Positions 40,541 through 48,648 of a stretch of 64,000 nt of DNA are shown in pieces. The position numbers were made by a program, and so were the translations under genes. A model generated the notes under the pieces. That model did no database searches. It saw only the letters and a list, made by a program, of their open reading frames with translations, and was not told where the DNA came from. The DNA is from Corallococcus coralloides DSM 2259. Lineage in GTDB: Bacteria > Myxococcota > Myxococcia > Myxococcales > Myxococcaceae. Every line of letters starts with the position of its first letter. The first letter of the stretch is position 1. The DNA lies in NCBI RefSeq assembly GCF_000255295.1, contig NC_017030.1:4092001-4156000 (forward strand). Reading direction: 5' to 3'.

Positions 40541-40561
40541 CCTGTCCGACTGTCGGACAGG
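40541..40561. repeat. 21-bp inverted repeat in the 40146-40709 gene-free stretch
   Basis: CCTGTCCGA-CTG-TCGGACAGG is perfect over nine-base arms and is followed by TTTTGGG. It could be a short terminator or an operator for the downstream gene. The remaining 40146-40709 sequence is open in one frame but shows no family resemblance and weak codon bias, so I call no gene there. Confidence 0.7.
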
Positions 40562-40709
40562 TTTTGGGAAACCGCGTCGGGCGGGCGGCAGGTCATCGAT
40601 GGCGGGTCGGTCGCTCTTTCGGAAGTTGACTCTTCCCGGGTGGGTGGAGAGCGTCAGGCCCCTTCGAGGCGGTGCGTCCCCAGCGCGCACTCGCGACGCG
40701 GAGCTTGCG

Positions 40710-41573
40710 ATGAACGACGAGCCGGAAGAGCGCCTGGCCTGTCCCCGCTGCGGAGGGAGCGTCGGGGGTTCCACCAACGAGCGTGGCATCGTCTTCACAC
40801 CCTGTCTCCGGTGTGACCAGGCCATGGCGGCTGCCTGCTGTGCGCCCATCCCTGGGACGGCGTCTGGATGGCGAGTCCAGATTCTCTGGCGCGGGCCCGA
40901 ACTGACGCTGAAAGAGGCGGCCTCCCTGCGGCAGGTTCTCCCCGTCCACGCGAATGAATCGATTCAGTGTGTGCGCGACCAATATCGAGGTCTGTCAGGG
41001 TGGACGGGGCGGAGACTGCTGCACCTGCCTTCGCATCCCGCGACGTTCTATGGCGTCGAGTTCAGCCCCTCGTTCTTCGAGAAGGGCGCCCTCGCCACGA
41101 TTTTCCGCGAATCCCACGGCACCCTGGTGATTGCCAGCGAGAGCCTGCTCCTCTCGGAGTGCGTTCCCATTCCCCAGGAGCGAGGACGCCAGTTCCTTGA
41201 TGAAGTCACAAGCCTGGATCCGTTGGAGATGACCGACTCGGACGTCATCGGGATGGATGGAATCAGCCTCTATTTCCGTCTCCGACATTCGAGCGAAGAG
41301 CGCGGTTTCGTCGCATGGAGCCCGAACACCCACCTTGCACCCCGGCATCATGCCCTGGTCCGGGCGCTCTTCCGGCTCGCGACCGAGCTGGCTCGCGAGG
41401 CCGACAGCATCACGTTTCTGGAAGGCATCCACGGCTACCTGGATGCGGGGCTCCCCGTGAAGGTGTTCGAGGAGACGCCGCGCCGCGTTCGTCTCTTTGG
41501 AGGGCTGTCGTCGTTGTCGTCCGAGGCCCTGGACTCGCTCTTCGCGGCGACTCCCCAGAGACACCGCTGTTGA
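40710..41573 (+). CDS. Zinc-ribbon protein of unknown function, probable 5' part of a frameshifted gene
   Basis: A 287-residue protein. The N-terminus carries a zinc ribbon (CPRCGG, then CLRCD, residues about 11-36). The centre has no domain I recognise. The C-terminal 30 residues (VRLFGGLSSLSSEALDSLF) look like the first strand and helix of a STAS domain. The protein then ends abruptly at ATPQRHRC, whereas the next reading frame continues the STAS pattern as ETPLLMDLTGFEG. One extra C in the CCCC run at 41553-41556 would join them into one frame of about 352 residues. GC is lower than in neighbours. A frame open further upstream (from 40263) is not used because ATG 40710 starts the ribbon. 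Confidence 0.7.
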   Translation: MNDEPEERLACPRCGGSVGGSTNERGIVFTPCLRCDQAMAAACCAPIPGTASGWRVQILWRGPELTLKEAASLRQVLPVHANESIQCVRDQYRGLSGWTGRRLLHLPSHPATFYGVEFSPSFFEKGALATIFRESHGTLVIASESLLLSECVPIPQERGRQFLDEVTSLDPLEMTDSDVIGMDGISLYFRLRHSSEERGFVAWSPNTHLAPRHHALVRALFRLATELAREADSITFLEGIHGYLDAGLPVKVFEETPRRVRLFGGLSSLSSEALDSLFAATPQRHRC

Positions 41574-41770
41574 TGGATCTGACGGGCTTCGAGGGAATGG
41601 GGACGCTGCTCCATCCGAGCTTCGCCCGGTTTCATCAGCGTCCCGGGGGGACAGTGTGGTGGGTCAACCGCATCGCCGCTCGTCAGTTGAAGGAGGCGGG
41701 AATCCCCGAGGCGAGCCTCTACACGGACCTGGAGTTGGCGAAGGCAGCCCTTGCCGCGCGCCCTACCTGA
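41573..41770 (+). pseudogene. 3' fragment of the same gene: STAS-like end out of frame
   Basis: A 65-residue frame beginning MDLTGFEGMGTLLHPSFARF and ending TDLELAKAALAARPT. Together with the preceding C-terminus it follows the STAS/anti-sigma-antagonist pattern (strand, LLMDLTGF, helix, VWWVN strand, then a helix ending with an ExAxxAL-type tail). Its ATG overlaps the upstream stop (TGATG), so it could be translated by reinitiation as a separate peptide. A single-base deletion or a sequencing error is the simpler reading. Its end overlaps the convergent protease by eight bases. Confidence 0.6.
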
Positions 41771-42686
41771 CGGCGCTGAGGCTCCGGATCTGCGTGCGGA
41801 TCCACGGGATGTAATTGGAGACCCGCGCGTAGATGCCGGGCAGGCCTGCCCGCGCACAGCCCACCCCGAAGCTCACGATGCCCTGGAGCACGTAGCCCTG
41901 GGCGCCTCTGACGACGAGCGGCCCGCCGCTGTCGCCCTGGCATGCGTCCTTGCCTCCCTGCTGATACCCGGCCCCGAACATGGCATTTTCGTCGATGACG
42001 ATTCCTTGTGACCTGTAGCTGTTCGCGACGTCCTGATGCCTGAGGACGGGGACGCCCACCTGCAGCAGGATGCTGGACGTGTCGTAGCCACCCTCCCGGG
42101 TCAGGCCCCAGCCCGCGACCGTCGCCATCGTGTTTTCAGCGACGCGCTCTCCGGAGGTGGGGAGGCAGACAGGGACGCGCGTGTTGCCGCCCGCGAGCTG
42201 CGGGGCCAGGTTGGGGCGCATGCCCGAGGACTGGCCGCAAGCCCCGGCGACGCTCGTGTCGAACTTGATGGGCTTGTCGAGCTTGAGGACGGCGATGTCG
42301 TTCATCGTCGTGTCCGGATTGTACTGGGGGTGGTGGACGGCCACCGTCACCCGGGCTGTCACCTGCGTGGACGTGGGGCGGTACAGGTCATGCGCCCCAG
42401 CGGACGCCGTGACGTTGGAGTAGCCGTCATAGACGCAATGGGCAGCGGTGAGGACGATGTCGCTCTCCTCCTGGGTGTCACTCACCCGCACCAGGCTGCC
42501 CCCGCAGAAATGGCTGCCGTACTGCTGCAGGCTGACAATCCAGGGGTGGGAGTTCGGCCGGGCCTCGACGCCTCCGACGATCTCCTGGTCCGTGTGTCCC
42601 ACTGTCTCGAAGGGGGCCTGCTCGGCCTCCGGACCACCGCACCCGAGAAGACCGACCGCGACGACGACTCCGCTCATGAAGCGCAT
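41763..42686 (-). CDS. Trypsin-like (S1) serine protease, lipoprotein
   Basis: A 307-residue secreted S1 protease. Lipobox VGLLGC is at the N-terminus. A short pro-region ends at the activation site DQEIVGGVEARPNSHPW. The triad is intact: His in LTAAHCVYD, Asp in NDIAVLKLDKP and Ser in CQGDSGGPLVV; Asp upstream of it (KDACQGDSGG) predicts trypsin-like Arg/Lys specificity. Start ATG 42686 fits the signal; the frame is open 38 codons further up. Lipid anchoring suggests action at the outer membrane, for example in predation or protein maturation. Confidence 0.93.
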   Translation of the reverse strand: MRFMSGVVVAVGLLGCGGPEAEQAPFETVGHTDQEIVGGVEARPNSHPWIVSLQQYGSHFCGGSLVRVSDTQEESDIVLTAAHCVYDGYSNVTASAGAHDLYRPTSTQVTARVTVAVHHPQYNPDTTMNDIAVLKLDKPIKFDTSVAGACGQSSGMRPNLAPQLAGGNTRVPVCLPTSGERVAENTMATVAGWGLTREGGYDTSSILLQVGVPVLRHQDVANSYRSQGIVIDENAMFGAGYQQGGKDACQGDSGGPLVVRGAQGYVLQGIVSFGVGCARAGLPGIYARVSNYIPWIRTQIRSLSAVR

Positions 42687-42829
42687 GCAACCTCCTGGTT
42701 CAAGTGCGGAGGGAGACAGCAATCGACATGCCGCGTTCATGCGCCCGGGCTGTCGGGACGAGACGCGCACCTGGAGGTCGTCTTCATCGCCGTGTGACAT
42801 GTCAGCGGAGGTGCATGACGCGTCAGGGC

Positions 42830-44089
42830 TCAGGGGTCCATGGGGAGGAGCGCGTCGCGTGCAAGGGACCCGGACGGCCCGGGCACCACCAGTCTGCGGG
42901 CCTTCTGGAACAGCGGCACGGGCGGGTCCTCCGCCACGTACACGCCCCAGAAGTACTCGCCGGGCGCGAGGCCGGACAGCACCACCTGCTGCGGGCTGCC
43001 CTCGCGCACGAGCACCGGCTGCCGCAGCTCGCGGTCACGCGCGACGACCAGCCGGTAGCGCGGCTCTCCGCCAATGGACTGCCATGCGAAGACGACGTCC
43101 TCGGAGGCCGAGCCATTCGGGGCCTGGTAGCCATCGGGAGGCGTGACGAGCAGGCCCCGGGGCTGCTTGCGTTCCACGAAGACGCGGCGGGCGAAGCCGG
43201 ACTCGCCGGGCCGTCCTGCCTCATCCAGCGCGGACACGCGCCAGACGAACATGCCGGGCTCCGGCGGGACAAAGGTGAAGTCCGAGCCCTCCACCTGCGT
43301 GTCCACGATGCGCCGGGTGAAGCCCATGTCGCGCGCCACCTGCACCTGGTAGCCGCGAACACCCTCCAGCGGCTTCCAGCTCAACGGGATGCGCAGCTCC
43401 GGTCTCCACGCGATGCGCGCGTCCACGCCCGGGGAGAGGCTGGTAGGGAAGGGCGGGCCGTCGTGCTCGGCGTCCTCCAGGCCTCGCGCGACGTCCAGCC
43501 AGTTGCCGGCCTCGAGCGTGCGGCGGTTCGTGCCCTCGGACAGCAGCAGTCGTCCGCGGGAGACGCTGAGGTGCATTCCGCGAGCGGTGCGGGTGACGCG
43601 GAACTCCGTGGGGCCCGCGTGTGCTTCGACCGTGAGCGCCACCTGCCGCCCGTTGTCTCCGCGAAGCACGAGCGGGCCGTCGGGCAGCGCATCCTCGGGC
43701 AGCAGTCCCCGGGCGGTCCCTGACTCCAGTGCGACCACGGAACCCCCGCCTGCTGGAGGCGCGGTCCGCTCCACCATCACCACGGTGCGCTCCTCCAGTT
43801 CGATGCGGCCACCGCCCCGAAGCTCGATGCGCGTGGAGGCCTCCGGCCCGGTGCGCACCCAGTCGCCGGAGCGGAACGTGGCGCCCGCTTCGAACGGCTC
43901 CCAGTACGCATTCGCCGTGCGCAGCGTGTCGACAGGGCCGCGCGCGACAGCACACGTGGCCACGATGGCAGCCAGCTCCCGCGACACGGTCTCCGACGCG
44001 CCCTCATCCTCCGAGGTCCGCGAGCAGCCCGCGACCAGCAGAAGCAGGATGCACCCCCATGCGCCCCGACGCGGAAGGGGCACGCTCAT
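42830..44089 (-). CDS. FecR-domain lipoprotein
   Basis: A 419-residue lipoprotein (LLLLVAGC). Residues about 60-200 form a FecR domain (GATFRSGDWVRTGPEASTRI, then LEERTVVMVER); the rest is built of fibronectin-like beta modules (ISWKPLEGVRGYQVQVARD, VFAWQSIGGEPRYRLVVARD). This layout accompanies Ser/Thr kinase operons in myxobacteria. A second start at 44200 overlaps the kinase stop, but it precedes a duplicated segment with no signal peptide; ATG 44089 gives the lipoprotein signal. See the repeat entry for the duplicated junction. Confidence 0.83.
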   Translation of the reverse strand: MSVPLPRRGAWGCILLLLVAGCSRTSEDEGASETVSRELAAIVATCAVARGPVDTLRTANAYWEPFEAGATFRSGDWVRTGPEASTRIELRGGGRIELEERTVVMVERTAPPAGGGSVVALESGTARGLLPEDALPDGPLVLRGDNGRQVALTVEAHAGPTEFRVTRTARGMHLSVSRGRLLLSEGTNRRTLEAGNWLDVARGLEDAEHDGPPFPTSLSPGVDARIAWRPELRIPLSWKPLEGVRGYQVQVARDMGFTRRIVDTQVEGSDFTFVPPEPGMFVWRVSALDEAGRPGESGFARRVFVERKQPRGLLVTPPDGYQAPNGSASEDVVFAWQSIGGEPRYRLVVARDRELRQPVLVREGSPQQVVLSGLAPGEYFWGVYVAEDPPVPLFQKARRLVVPGPSGSLARDALLPMDP

Positions 44090-44274
44090 CGCACCCTCCA
44101 ACCCGAACGTGCCTCGCGAGGCTCCTCCAGGAGCCGGAGCCGGTCGCGAGCCACGCTCCGAGCCGATCGCTGGAGTCCTGCGGGGAAGGGTCGTGCTCAT
44201 CGCACCCTCCAACCCGAAGGTGTCTTGCGAAGCTCCTCCTCCAGGAATCGGAGTCGGACGCGGATCGCGCTCCG
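44071..44274. repeat. Imperfect tandem duplication of a gene junction, 111-bp period
   Basis: Two copies (from about 44071 and 44182) each contain, on the minus strand, a kinase C-terminus ending SGWRVR-stop that overlaps an ATG followed by a LPRR-type start. Copy at 44182 is the functional kinase end; copy at 44071 keeps the fossil kinase end (LRLLEEPREARSGWRVR) plus the real FecR-gene start. Divergence of about 25 percent means the event is old. Confidence 0.8.
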
Positions 44275-46149
44275 CTCCGGTGCCGCCTCCAGCGCGGCGC
44301 GCAGATGCGCCATCGCCTCGGTCACGTCCCCTCGCTGCGTGGCCTCGAGCGCCAGCCGCTCGAACGCATCCGCCAGCGCCGCCAGTCGCGAACGCACGCG
44401 CGGATCCTCGGGACGCAGCGCCCGCGCGGCCTGAAGCTGCGCCAGCGCCGTGTCCTCACCCGCACCCGACAGCTTCGCCACCGCGATGAGCCGGTCCGCG
44501 CGGGACAGATGTCCCCCCAGCTTCACCTCCCGCGCACGCAGCGGCCACATCAGCCCCGCACCCGTCGCGCAGAGGACGGTGAGCACCAGCGCGCTCCACC
44601 GCAGCGCCCTGCCATGCCGCGCGACCGCCAGCTTCGCGGCCACCGGAATGCGCTGCTCCACGGCGTTGCGCCACCGGCGGTAGCGCGGGAACGCGTGCGG
44701 CCGGTCCTGGCCCCGCGCGGTCCCCATCAGCACTTCCGTCTCGCGCCGGCTCCGGTCCAGCGCTTCGCCGAACAACCCGTGCATCGTCTGCACCAGGTCG
44801 AAGGGAGGCAGCGCGCTCCGCACGCGCTCCAGCGCATGCCGCAGCACCTTCGCGCTGGGGGCCCGCGAGGACGGCTCCGGCGCGGTGGCCCACTGCACCA
44901 GCCGCTCCAGCTCCGGCGTCACCTGGGCATTGAAGCGCGACGGCTTCAACAACCCGGAAGGCCCCTCCGTGCCACTCGCGGCCTCCGAGGCCCGGTGCAG
45001 CGTGAGCAGCTCGTAGAGCACCAGCCCCATGCCGTGGATGTCCCACGCGGGAGCCGGGCGACCTCCGGCGAGCTGCTCCGGCGCCATGTACGCGCGCTTG
45101 CCCACCACCAGCAGATCATTCCCGCTCGCGATGCTGGCGGACGCCACCCCCATGTCCACCAGCTTCACTTCACCGTGCAGCCCCACGAGCAGGTTGCCCG
45201 GGCTCACGTCACGGTGCACCAGGTGCAGCGGGCGCCCGTCCAGGTCGCGCTGCCCGTGCAGGTACTCCAGCGCCTTGCCCAGCTCGATGGCGACCGTCAC
45301 CGCCAACGCCACCGGCGGCGGACGCCCGCGCTGCCGCAGCGCCTGCACCAGGTCCGCGCCGTTGCGGCCGTGCACGTACTCCATGGCCATGAAGGGCCGG
45401 CCCGCCGCGCTGCCCACGTCGAACACCTGGATGACGTTGGGGTGCTGCAACGTGGCGCTCAGCCGCGCCTCGGTGAGGAACAACTCCGACAGGCGAGGGT
45501 GCCGCGCGTACTCCTGGAACACCAGCTTGAGCGCCACCAGCTTGTCCACGCCCTCCGCCATCGTGCGCCGGGCGAGGATCACCTCCGCCATGCCGCCCGT
45601 GCCCAGCCGCTGGAGCAGCTGGTACGGCCCGAACGCGTCGAACGGCCGCAGCCCGCCCTGCCACGCCTCCGGGTCGCGCGCATGCAGCAACTCCAGATGC
45701 GAATAGTCATTCAGCGCGGACGCACCCTCCACCGTGGAGCGAGGCCGGATGCCCACCGGCGTGGGCTCCTCGCGCCACGACTCCGCGCTCCCCCCGGGAA
45801 CACCGGCGGACGTGCTCCCGGCCGCGGTCCCCACCGTCGCGGGAGCGAGCGGCTCGCGAGGGCTCAGCGGCAGCGGAAGGCTGCCCGCGTCCAGCGCGAC
45901 GAACTTCACGAAGTAGCCGCGCACCCAGCCGGACACGCCGTGTTCCATCACCCGCACGCGGCCGGAGACGGCGGGCCCGTCCCCCTGGAAGGCCACCTGG
46001 AGCGCGAACTCCGTCCCGATGGGCTGCGGCGTGTCCTCGGGAACGAACAGGCCGTGCTCCGTCATGCTCTTCCACAGCCGCGCGCGCGACTCCGGCGCAT
46101 CCGCGAACGGCAACCGGAACAGCCGGCCCTTCCTCTTTGGAAGCTTCAC
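44197..46149 (-). CDS. Ser/Thr protein kinase with N-terminal PilZ-like domain
   Basis: A 650-residue membrane kinase. Residues about 5-90 resemble a PilZ-type c-di-GMP-binding domain as found in myxobacteria (GLFVPEDTPQPIGTEFALQV, VMEHGVSGWVRGYFVKFV). The kinase domain (about 165-440) has LGTGGMAEVILA, VALKLV, HRDVSPGNLL, DMG in place of DFG, and YMAPEQ. A TM helix (ALVLTVLCATGAGLMW) at about 515-535 is followed by a helical, TPR-like tail. Start GTG 46149 is chosen because the frame upstream lacks the domain pattern. It is flanked by PEGA and FecR lipoproteins in one operon. Confidence 0.9.
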   Translation of the reverse strand: MKLPKRKGRLFRLPFADAPESRARLWKSMTEHGLFVPEDTPQPIGTEFALQVAFQGDGPAVSGRVRVMEHGVSGWVRGYFVKFVALDAGSLPLPLSPREPLAPATVGTAAGSTSAGVPGGSAESWREEPTPVGIRPRSTVEGASALNDYSHLELLHARDPEAWQGGLRPFDAFGPYQLLQRLGTGGMAEVILARRTMAEGVDKLVALKLVFQEYARHPRLSELFLTEARLSATLQHPNVIQVFDVGSAAGRPFMAMEYVHGRNGADLVQALRQRGRPPPVALAVTVAIELGKALEYLHGQRDLDGRPLHLVHRDVSPGNLLVGLHGEVKLVDMGVASASIASGNDLLVVGKRAYMAPEQLAGGRPAPAWDIHGMGLVLYELLTLHRASEAASGTEGPSGLLKPSRFNAQVTPELERLVQWATAPEPSSRAPSAKVLRHALERVRSALPPFDLVQTMHGLFGEALDRSRRETEVLMGTARGQDRPHAFPRYRRWRNAVEQRIPVAAKLAVARHGRALRWSALVLTVLCATGAGLMWPLRAREVKLGGHLSRADRLIAVAKLSGAGEDTALAQLQAARALRPEDPRVRSRLAALADAFERLALEATQRGDVTEAMAHLRAALEAAPERSAIRVRLRFLEEELRKTPSGWRVR

Positions 46150-46187
46150 GCCTGTGCCTCCCCCTCGGATTGACGGTGCACTGCGTG

Positions 46188-46574
46188 TCACGGCGAAGCG
46201 GTCAACGTCACCTGGATGGGCTCCGGCCGGTCGCCCACCAGCACCTCGGCCCGCCACGTGGCGTGGCCCTCCAACCGGACGCTCACCTGATGGACCCCGG
46301 GCGAGAGCGGCAGCAGCGTCCCCAGGTGCCGCGCGAGCCCCATCGCCCTGCCGTCCACGAAGACGTGCGCGCGGTCCGGCAACACGTCCAGGCGCAGCCC
46401 CGTCGTCACCGGGCGATCCACCCGCACCGCGCGGGACGCCGGCATCGGCGGACGGATGGCCTCCACCCGCAGGGCCGCCAGGGCCTCCACGTCCCGCGAG
46501 ACAGGCGCGCGAGCACAGGCGCAGGTACCAGCCAGGAGGAGCGGAATGAGCAGATGTCTGGGATGCGGAGGCAT
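46188..46574 (-). CDS. PEGA-domain lipoprotein
   Basis: A 128-residue lipoprotein (LLLAGTC signal) with one PEGA domain (LRLDVLPDRAHVFVDGRAMG to VSVRLEGHATWRAEVLV), a small beta-fold common on bacterial surfaces and next to Ser/Thr kinases. It is the first gene of a minus-strand set PEGA-kinase-FecR lipoprotein, 38 bp before the kinase. It probably takes part in envelope structure or signal input for the kinase. Confidence 0.82.
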   Translation of the reverse strand: MPPHPRHLLIPLLLAGTCACARAPVSRDVEALAALRVEAIRPPMPASRAVRVDRPVTTGLRLDVLPDRAHVFVDGRAMGLARHLGTLLPLSPGVHQVSVRLEGHATWRAEVLVGDRPEPIQVTLTASP

Positions 46575-46592
46575 GACAGGGATTGGGCGTGA

Positions 46593-46628
46593 ACGCGGGG
46601 GCCGCCGTCAAGGCACCGGCCCCCGCGT
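46593..46628. repeat. 12-bp-stem hairpin in a divergent promoter region
   Basis: ACGCGGGGGCCG (46593-46604) and CGGCCCCCGCGT (46617-46628) are perfectly complementary. It lies 19 bp before the PEGA gene in the 46575-46922 divergent spacer. Near 46843-46858 there is a short GGGTCC triplication. I see no gene in the spacer; the hairpin could be an attenuator or operator for the kinase operon. Confidence 0.65.
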
Positions 46629-46922
46629 CGCAATCGCTGTTCCCACCCGTACAAGCCAGTGAAAGCGGTGCTCCCGGAGGTGTCTTCCGGACCCACCGGT
46701 CCGGGTCATCTTCCAGAGGGGAAACGAGATGTTCCCAGGTGGACGGATGGCCTCCGTCCGCGGCGCGTAACCCCGCGAACGTGGGTGACGGCGAGTGTGT
46801 GCCGCGCGACCTGGGAGGTGACTGGGTTTGAGAGGCATTGGACCCGGGTCCGGGTCCGGGCGGATCCACGCATGTCAGACGCCACCCGTAGCCTGCGACA
46901 CGTTCCAGCCTGATTCCCACCC

Positions 46923-47924
46923 ATGACGACCCGACATCCCATGCCCGCCACCGCGACACGGACACCGGCCCCGTCCCTGCCACCCAGACCCTTCACCTCC
47001 GCGCGAGACGGCCTCGTGCGCCGCCAGCCCCAGCGCTTCGCGGACATCCGGCCGCTCAAGCTGGAGGACTTCGTGTCCGGAACGCCGCGCCAGCGGGAGT
47101 CCTTCGCGCGGCGGCTCATCACCCACCTGTCCGAGCGCGGCTTCTTCTACCTGGAGCGCCCCTCGGCCTTCCTGGAGCGCCACGCCCTGGCGGGGATGTA
47201 CGAGCGCTACGAGGCGACCTTCCAGCACGCGCTGCTGGCGCATCCGTACCTGCACGCGCTCCTGCCCGCGGCCACGGTGTTCGAGACGGGCTACAACGCC
47301 ACCTGGTACCCGGAGTCGCCGGTGGTGCGGCAGCCCATCGAGGCCTTCATGGCCAAGCCCGCGACGTGGACCGTGTTCCGCCGCCGCCTGGTGCCGGAGC
47401 CGGTGCGGGAACTCCTGGAGGCCTCAGAGGACGCGTATGACGCCTGCCACGCCGTGGGCGTCGTGCTCCTGGAGGCGCTGGAGCTGGGCTACGGCCTGCG
47501 CCCCGGGGGGCTCACGCGGCTGTTCCGCCGCCGCACGGAAGGGGCGGTGCGGTTCGTGAAGTACCACGCGCCCAGCACCGCGCGGCGCAGGCGGGAGGTG
47601 GTGGCGCACGCGTCGGAGCCGCACTCGGACAAGAGCTTCTTCACCTTCAACCTGGGCGAGTCCCGGCCGGGGCTGGTGTGGCTGGACGGGAACACGCCGC
47701 GCCTCATGCCCAACGACGAGGGGCACTGGCTCATCACCTCCGGCCGCTTCTCCGAAGGGCTGACGCGCGAACTGGAGGCGCCGGTGCGGGCGTTCCGGCA
47801 CACGGTGCACAACGACGGCGAGCGCGTGGTCATCCTGGGCTTCGTGACGCCCGAGGGCGACCTGCACGACCTTCCGCTGGACGCGTGGCCCGCGCCGCAG
47901 CTCGCGGGAGGCGCCCGTGACTGA
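46923..47924 (+). CDS. 2-oxoglutarate/Fe(II) oxygenase-like protein (IPNS-like fold)
   Basis: A 333-residue protein. The C-terminal half carries a HxD-type motif (SEPHSDKSFFTFNL), a strand with VWLDGN, and a distal His followed by an Arg (AFRHTVHNDGERVVILGF), which together fit the Fe(II) and 2-oxoglutarate ligands of isopenicillin-N-synthase-like oxygenases. The N-terminal RRLITHLSERGFFYLERPS matches the family's entry helix. The fold assignment is mine from motif order; substrate unknown. It overlaps the PIG-L gene by eight bases, so it is part of a coupled cluster. Confidence 0.7.
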   Translation: MTTRHPMPATATRTPAPSLPPRPFTSARDGLVRRQPQRFADIRPLKLEDFVSGTPRQRESFARRLITHLSERGFFYLERPSAFLERHALAGMYERYEATFQHALLAHPYLHALLPAATVFETGYNATWYPESPVVRQPIEAFMAKPATWTVFRRRLVPEPVRELLEASEDAYDACHAVGVVLLEALELGYGLRPGGLTRLFRRRTEGAVRFVKYHAPSTARRRREVVAHASEPHSDKSFFTFNLGESRPGLVWLDGNTPRLMPNDEGHWLITSGRFSEGLTRELEAPVRAFRHTVHNDGERVVILGFVTPEGDLHDLPLDAWPAPQLAGGARD

Positions 47925-48648
47925 GCGTGCGCGCAACGGAAGGGATGAGGGGCCGGAGCACGTCTTCTTCTCCCCGCATCCGGACGACGTGGCGCTGGGG
48001 GCGTACGCGAGCCTGCTCGGCGTGCCCCGGGGCATCGTGCCCACGCTCGTCACGGTCTTCTCCCAGAGCTGCTGGGAGTTCGTGCTGCCGGTGGACCCGT
48101 CGCGGGCCATGGCGGTGACGTCGCTGCGGATGGGCGAGGACCGGAGATTCGCCCGGGCGCACGGCCTGGACCTGGTGCACCTGGGCTTCCGCGACACCAG
48201 CCTGCGCGCGCCACCGGGCGGCCCCGCGGAGCCGGAGGAGGCGCGGTCGGCGCTGGCCTCGCGCGTGATGCTGGCGCTGGGCGAGGTGCTGGCGAGCGTG
48301 TCCCCGGACGCGATCTGCTACGTGCCGCTGGGCATCTCCAGCCACGCGGACCACCTGCTGGTCCGCGACGCGGTGCGGGCCCTGCGGGGAGAGCGCAACG
48401 TCGTCTACTACGAGGACCTGCCGTACTCCGCGCACCACCCGGAGGATGAGATCGTCGACTACGCGTGGGCGCTCGGGCTGTCTCCCCGCAGTCTGGACAT
48501 GACGACGCTGTGGTCCGCGAAGCTGCGCGGGCTGTCCTTCTACGCCAGCCAGCTGGAGCCCCAGACGCTGCCCGCGGTGGAGGCGCACGCGCGGCGGTTG
48601 GGCGCGGGCCGGGGAATGGCCGAGCGCGTCTGGACGGTGGCGCCATGA
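47917..48648 (+). CDS. PIG-L family N-acetyl-sugar deacetylase
   Basis: A 243-residue LmbE/PIG-L zinc deacetylase. The metal motif FFSPHPDDVALGAYAS is near the N-terminus and the third ligand is in SSHADHLLVRDAV. Family members remove N-acetyl groups from GlcNAc conjugates (for example in GPI, mycothiol or antibiotic synthesis). GTG start overlaps the oxygenase gene by eight bases, and its stop overlaps the glycosyltransferase start (ATGA). Together with a glycosyltransferase this suggests synthesis of an aminosugar-containing small molecule or glycan. Confidence 0.92.
   Translation: MTERARNGRDEGPEHVFFSPHPDDVALGAYASLLGVPRGIVPTLVTVFSQSCWEFVLPVDPSRAMAVTSLRMGEDRRFARAHGLDLVHLGFRDTSLRAPPGGPAEPEEARSALASRVMLALGEVLASVSPDAICYVPLGISSHADHLLVRDAVRALRGERNVVYYEDLPYSAHHPEDEIVDYAWALGLSPRSLDMTTLWSAKLRGLSFYASQLEPQTLPAVEAHARRLGAGRGMAERVWTVAP

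Noticed and set aside
40263..40709. A longer N-terminus for the zinc-ribbon gene
   Set aside because: This part lacks codon bias, contains the 21-bp palindrome, and the ribbon begins directly after ATG 40710.
42690..42800. Extended N-terminus of the trypsin-like protease
   Set aside because: The lipoprotein signal begins at ATG 42686; upstream codons encode no signal or domain.
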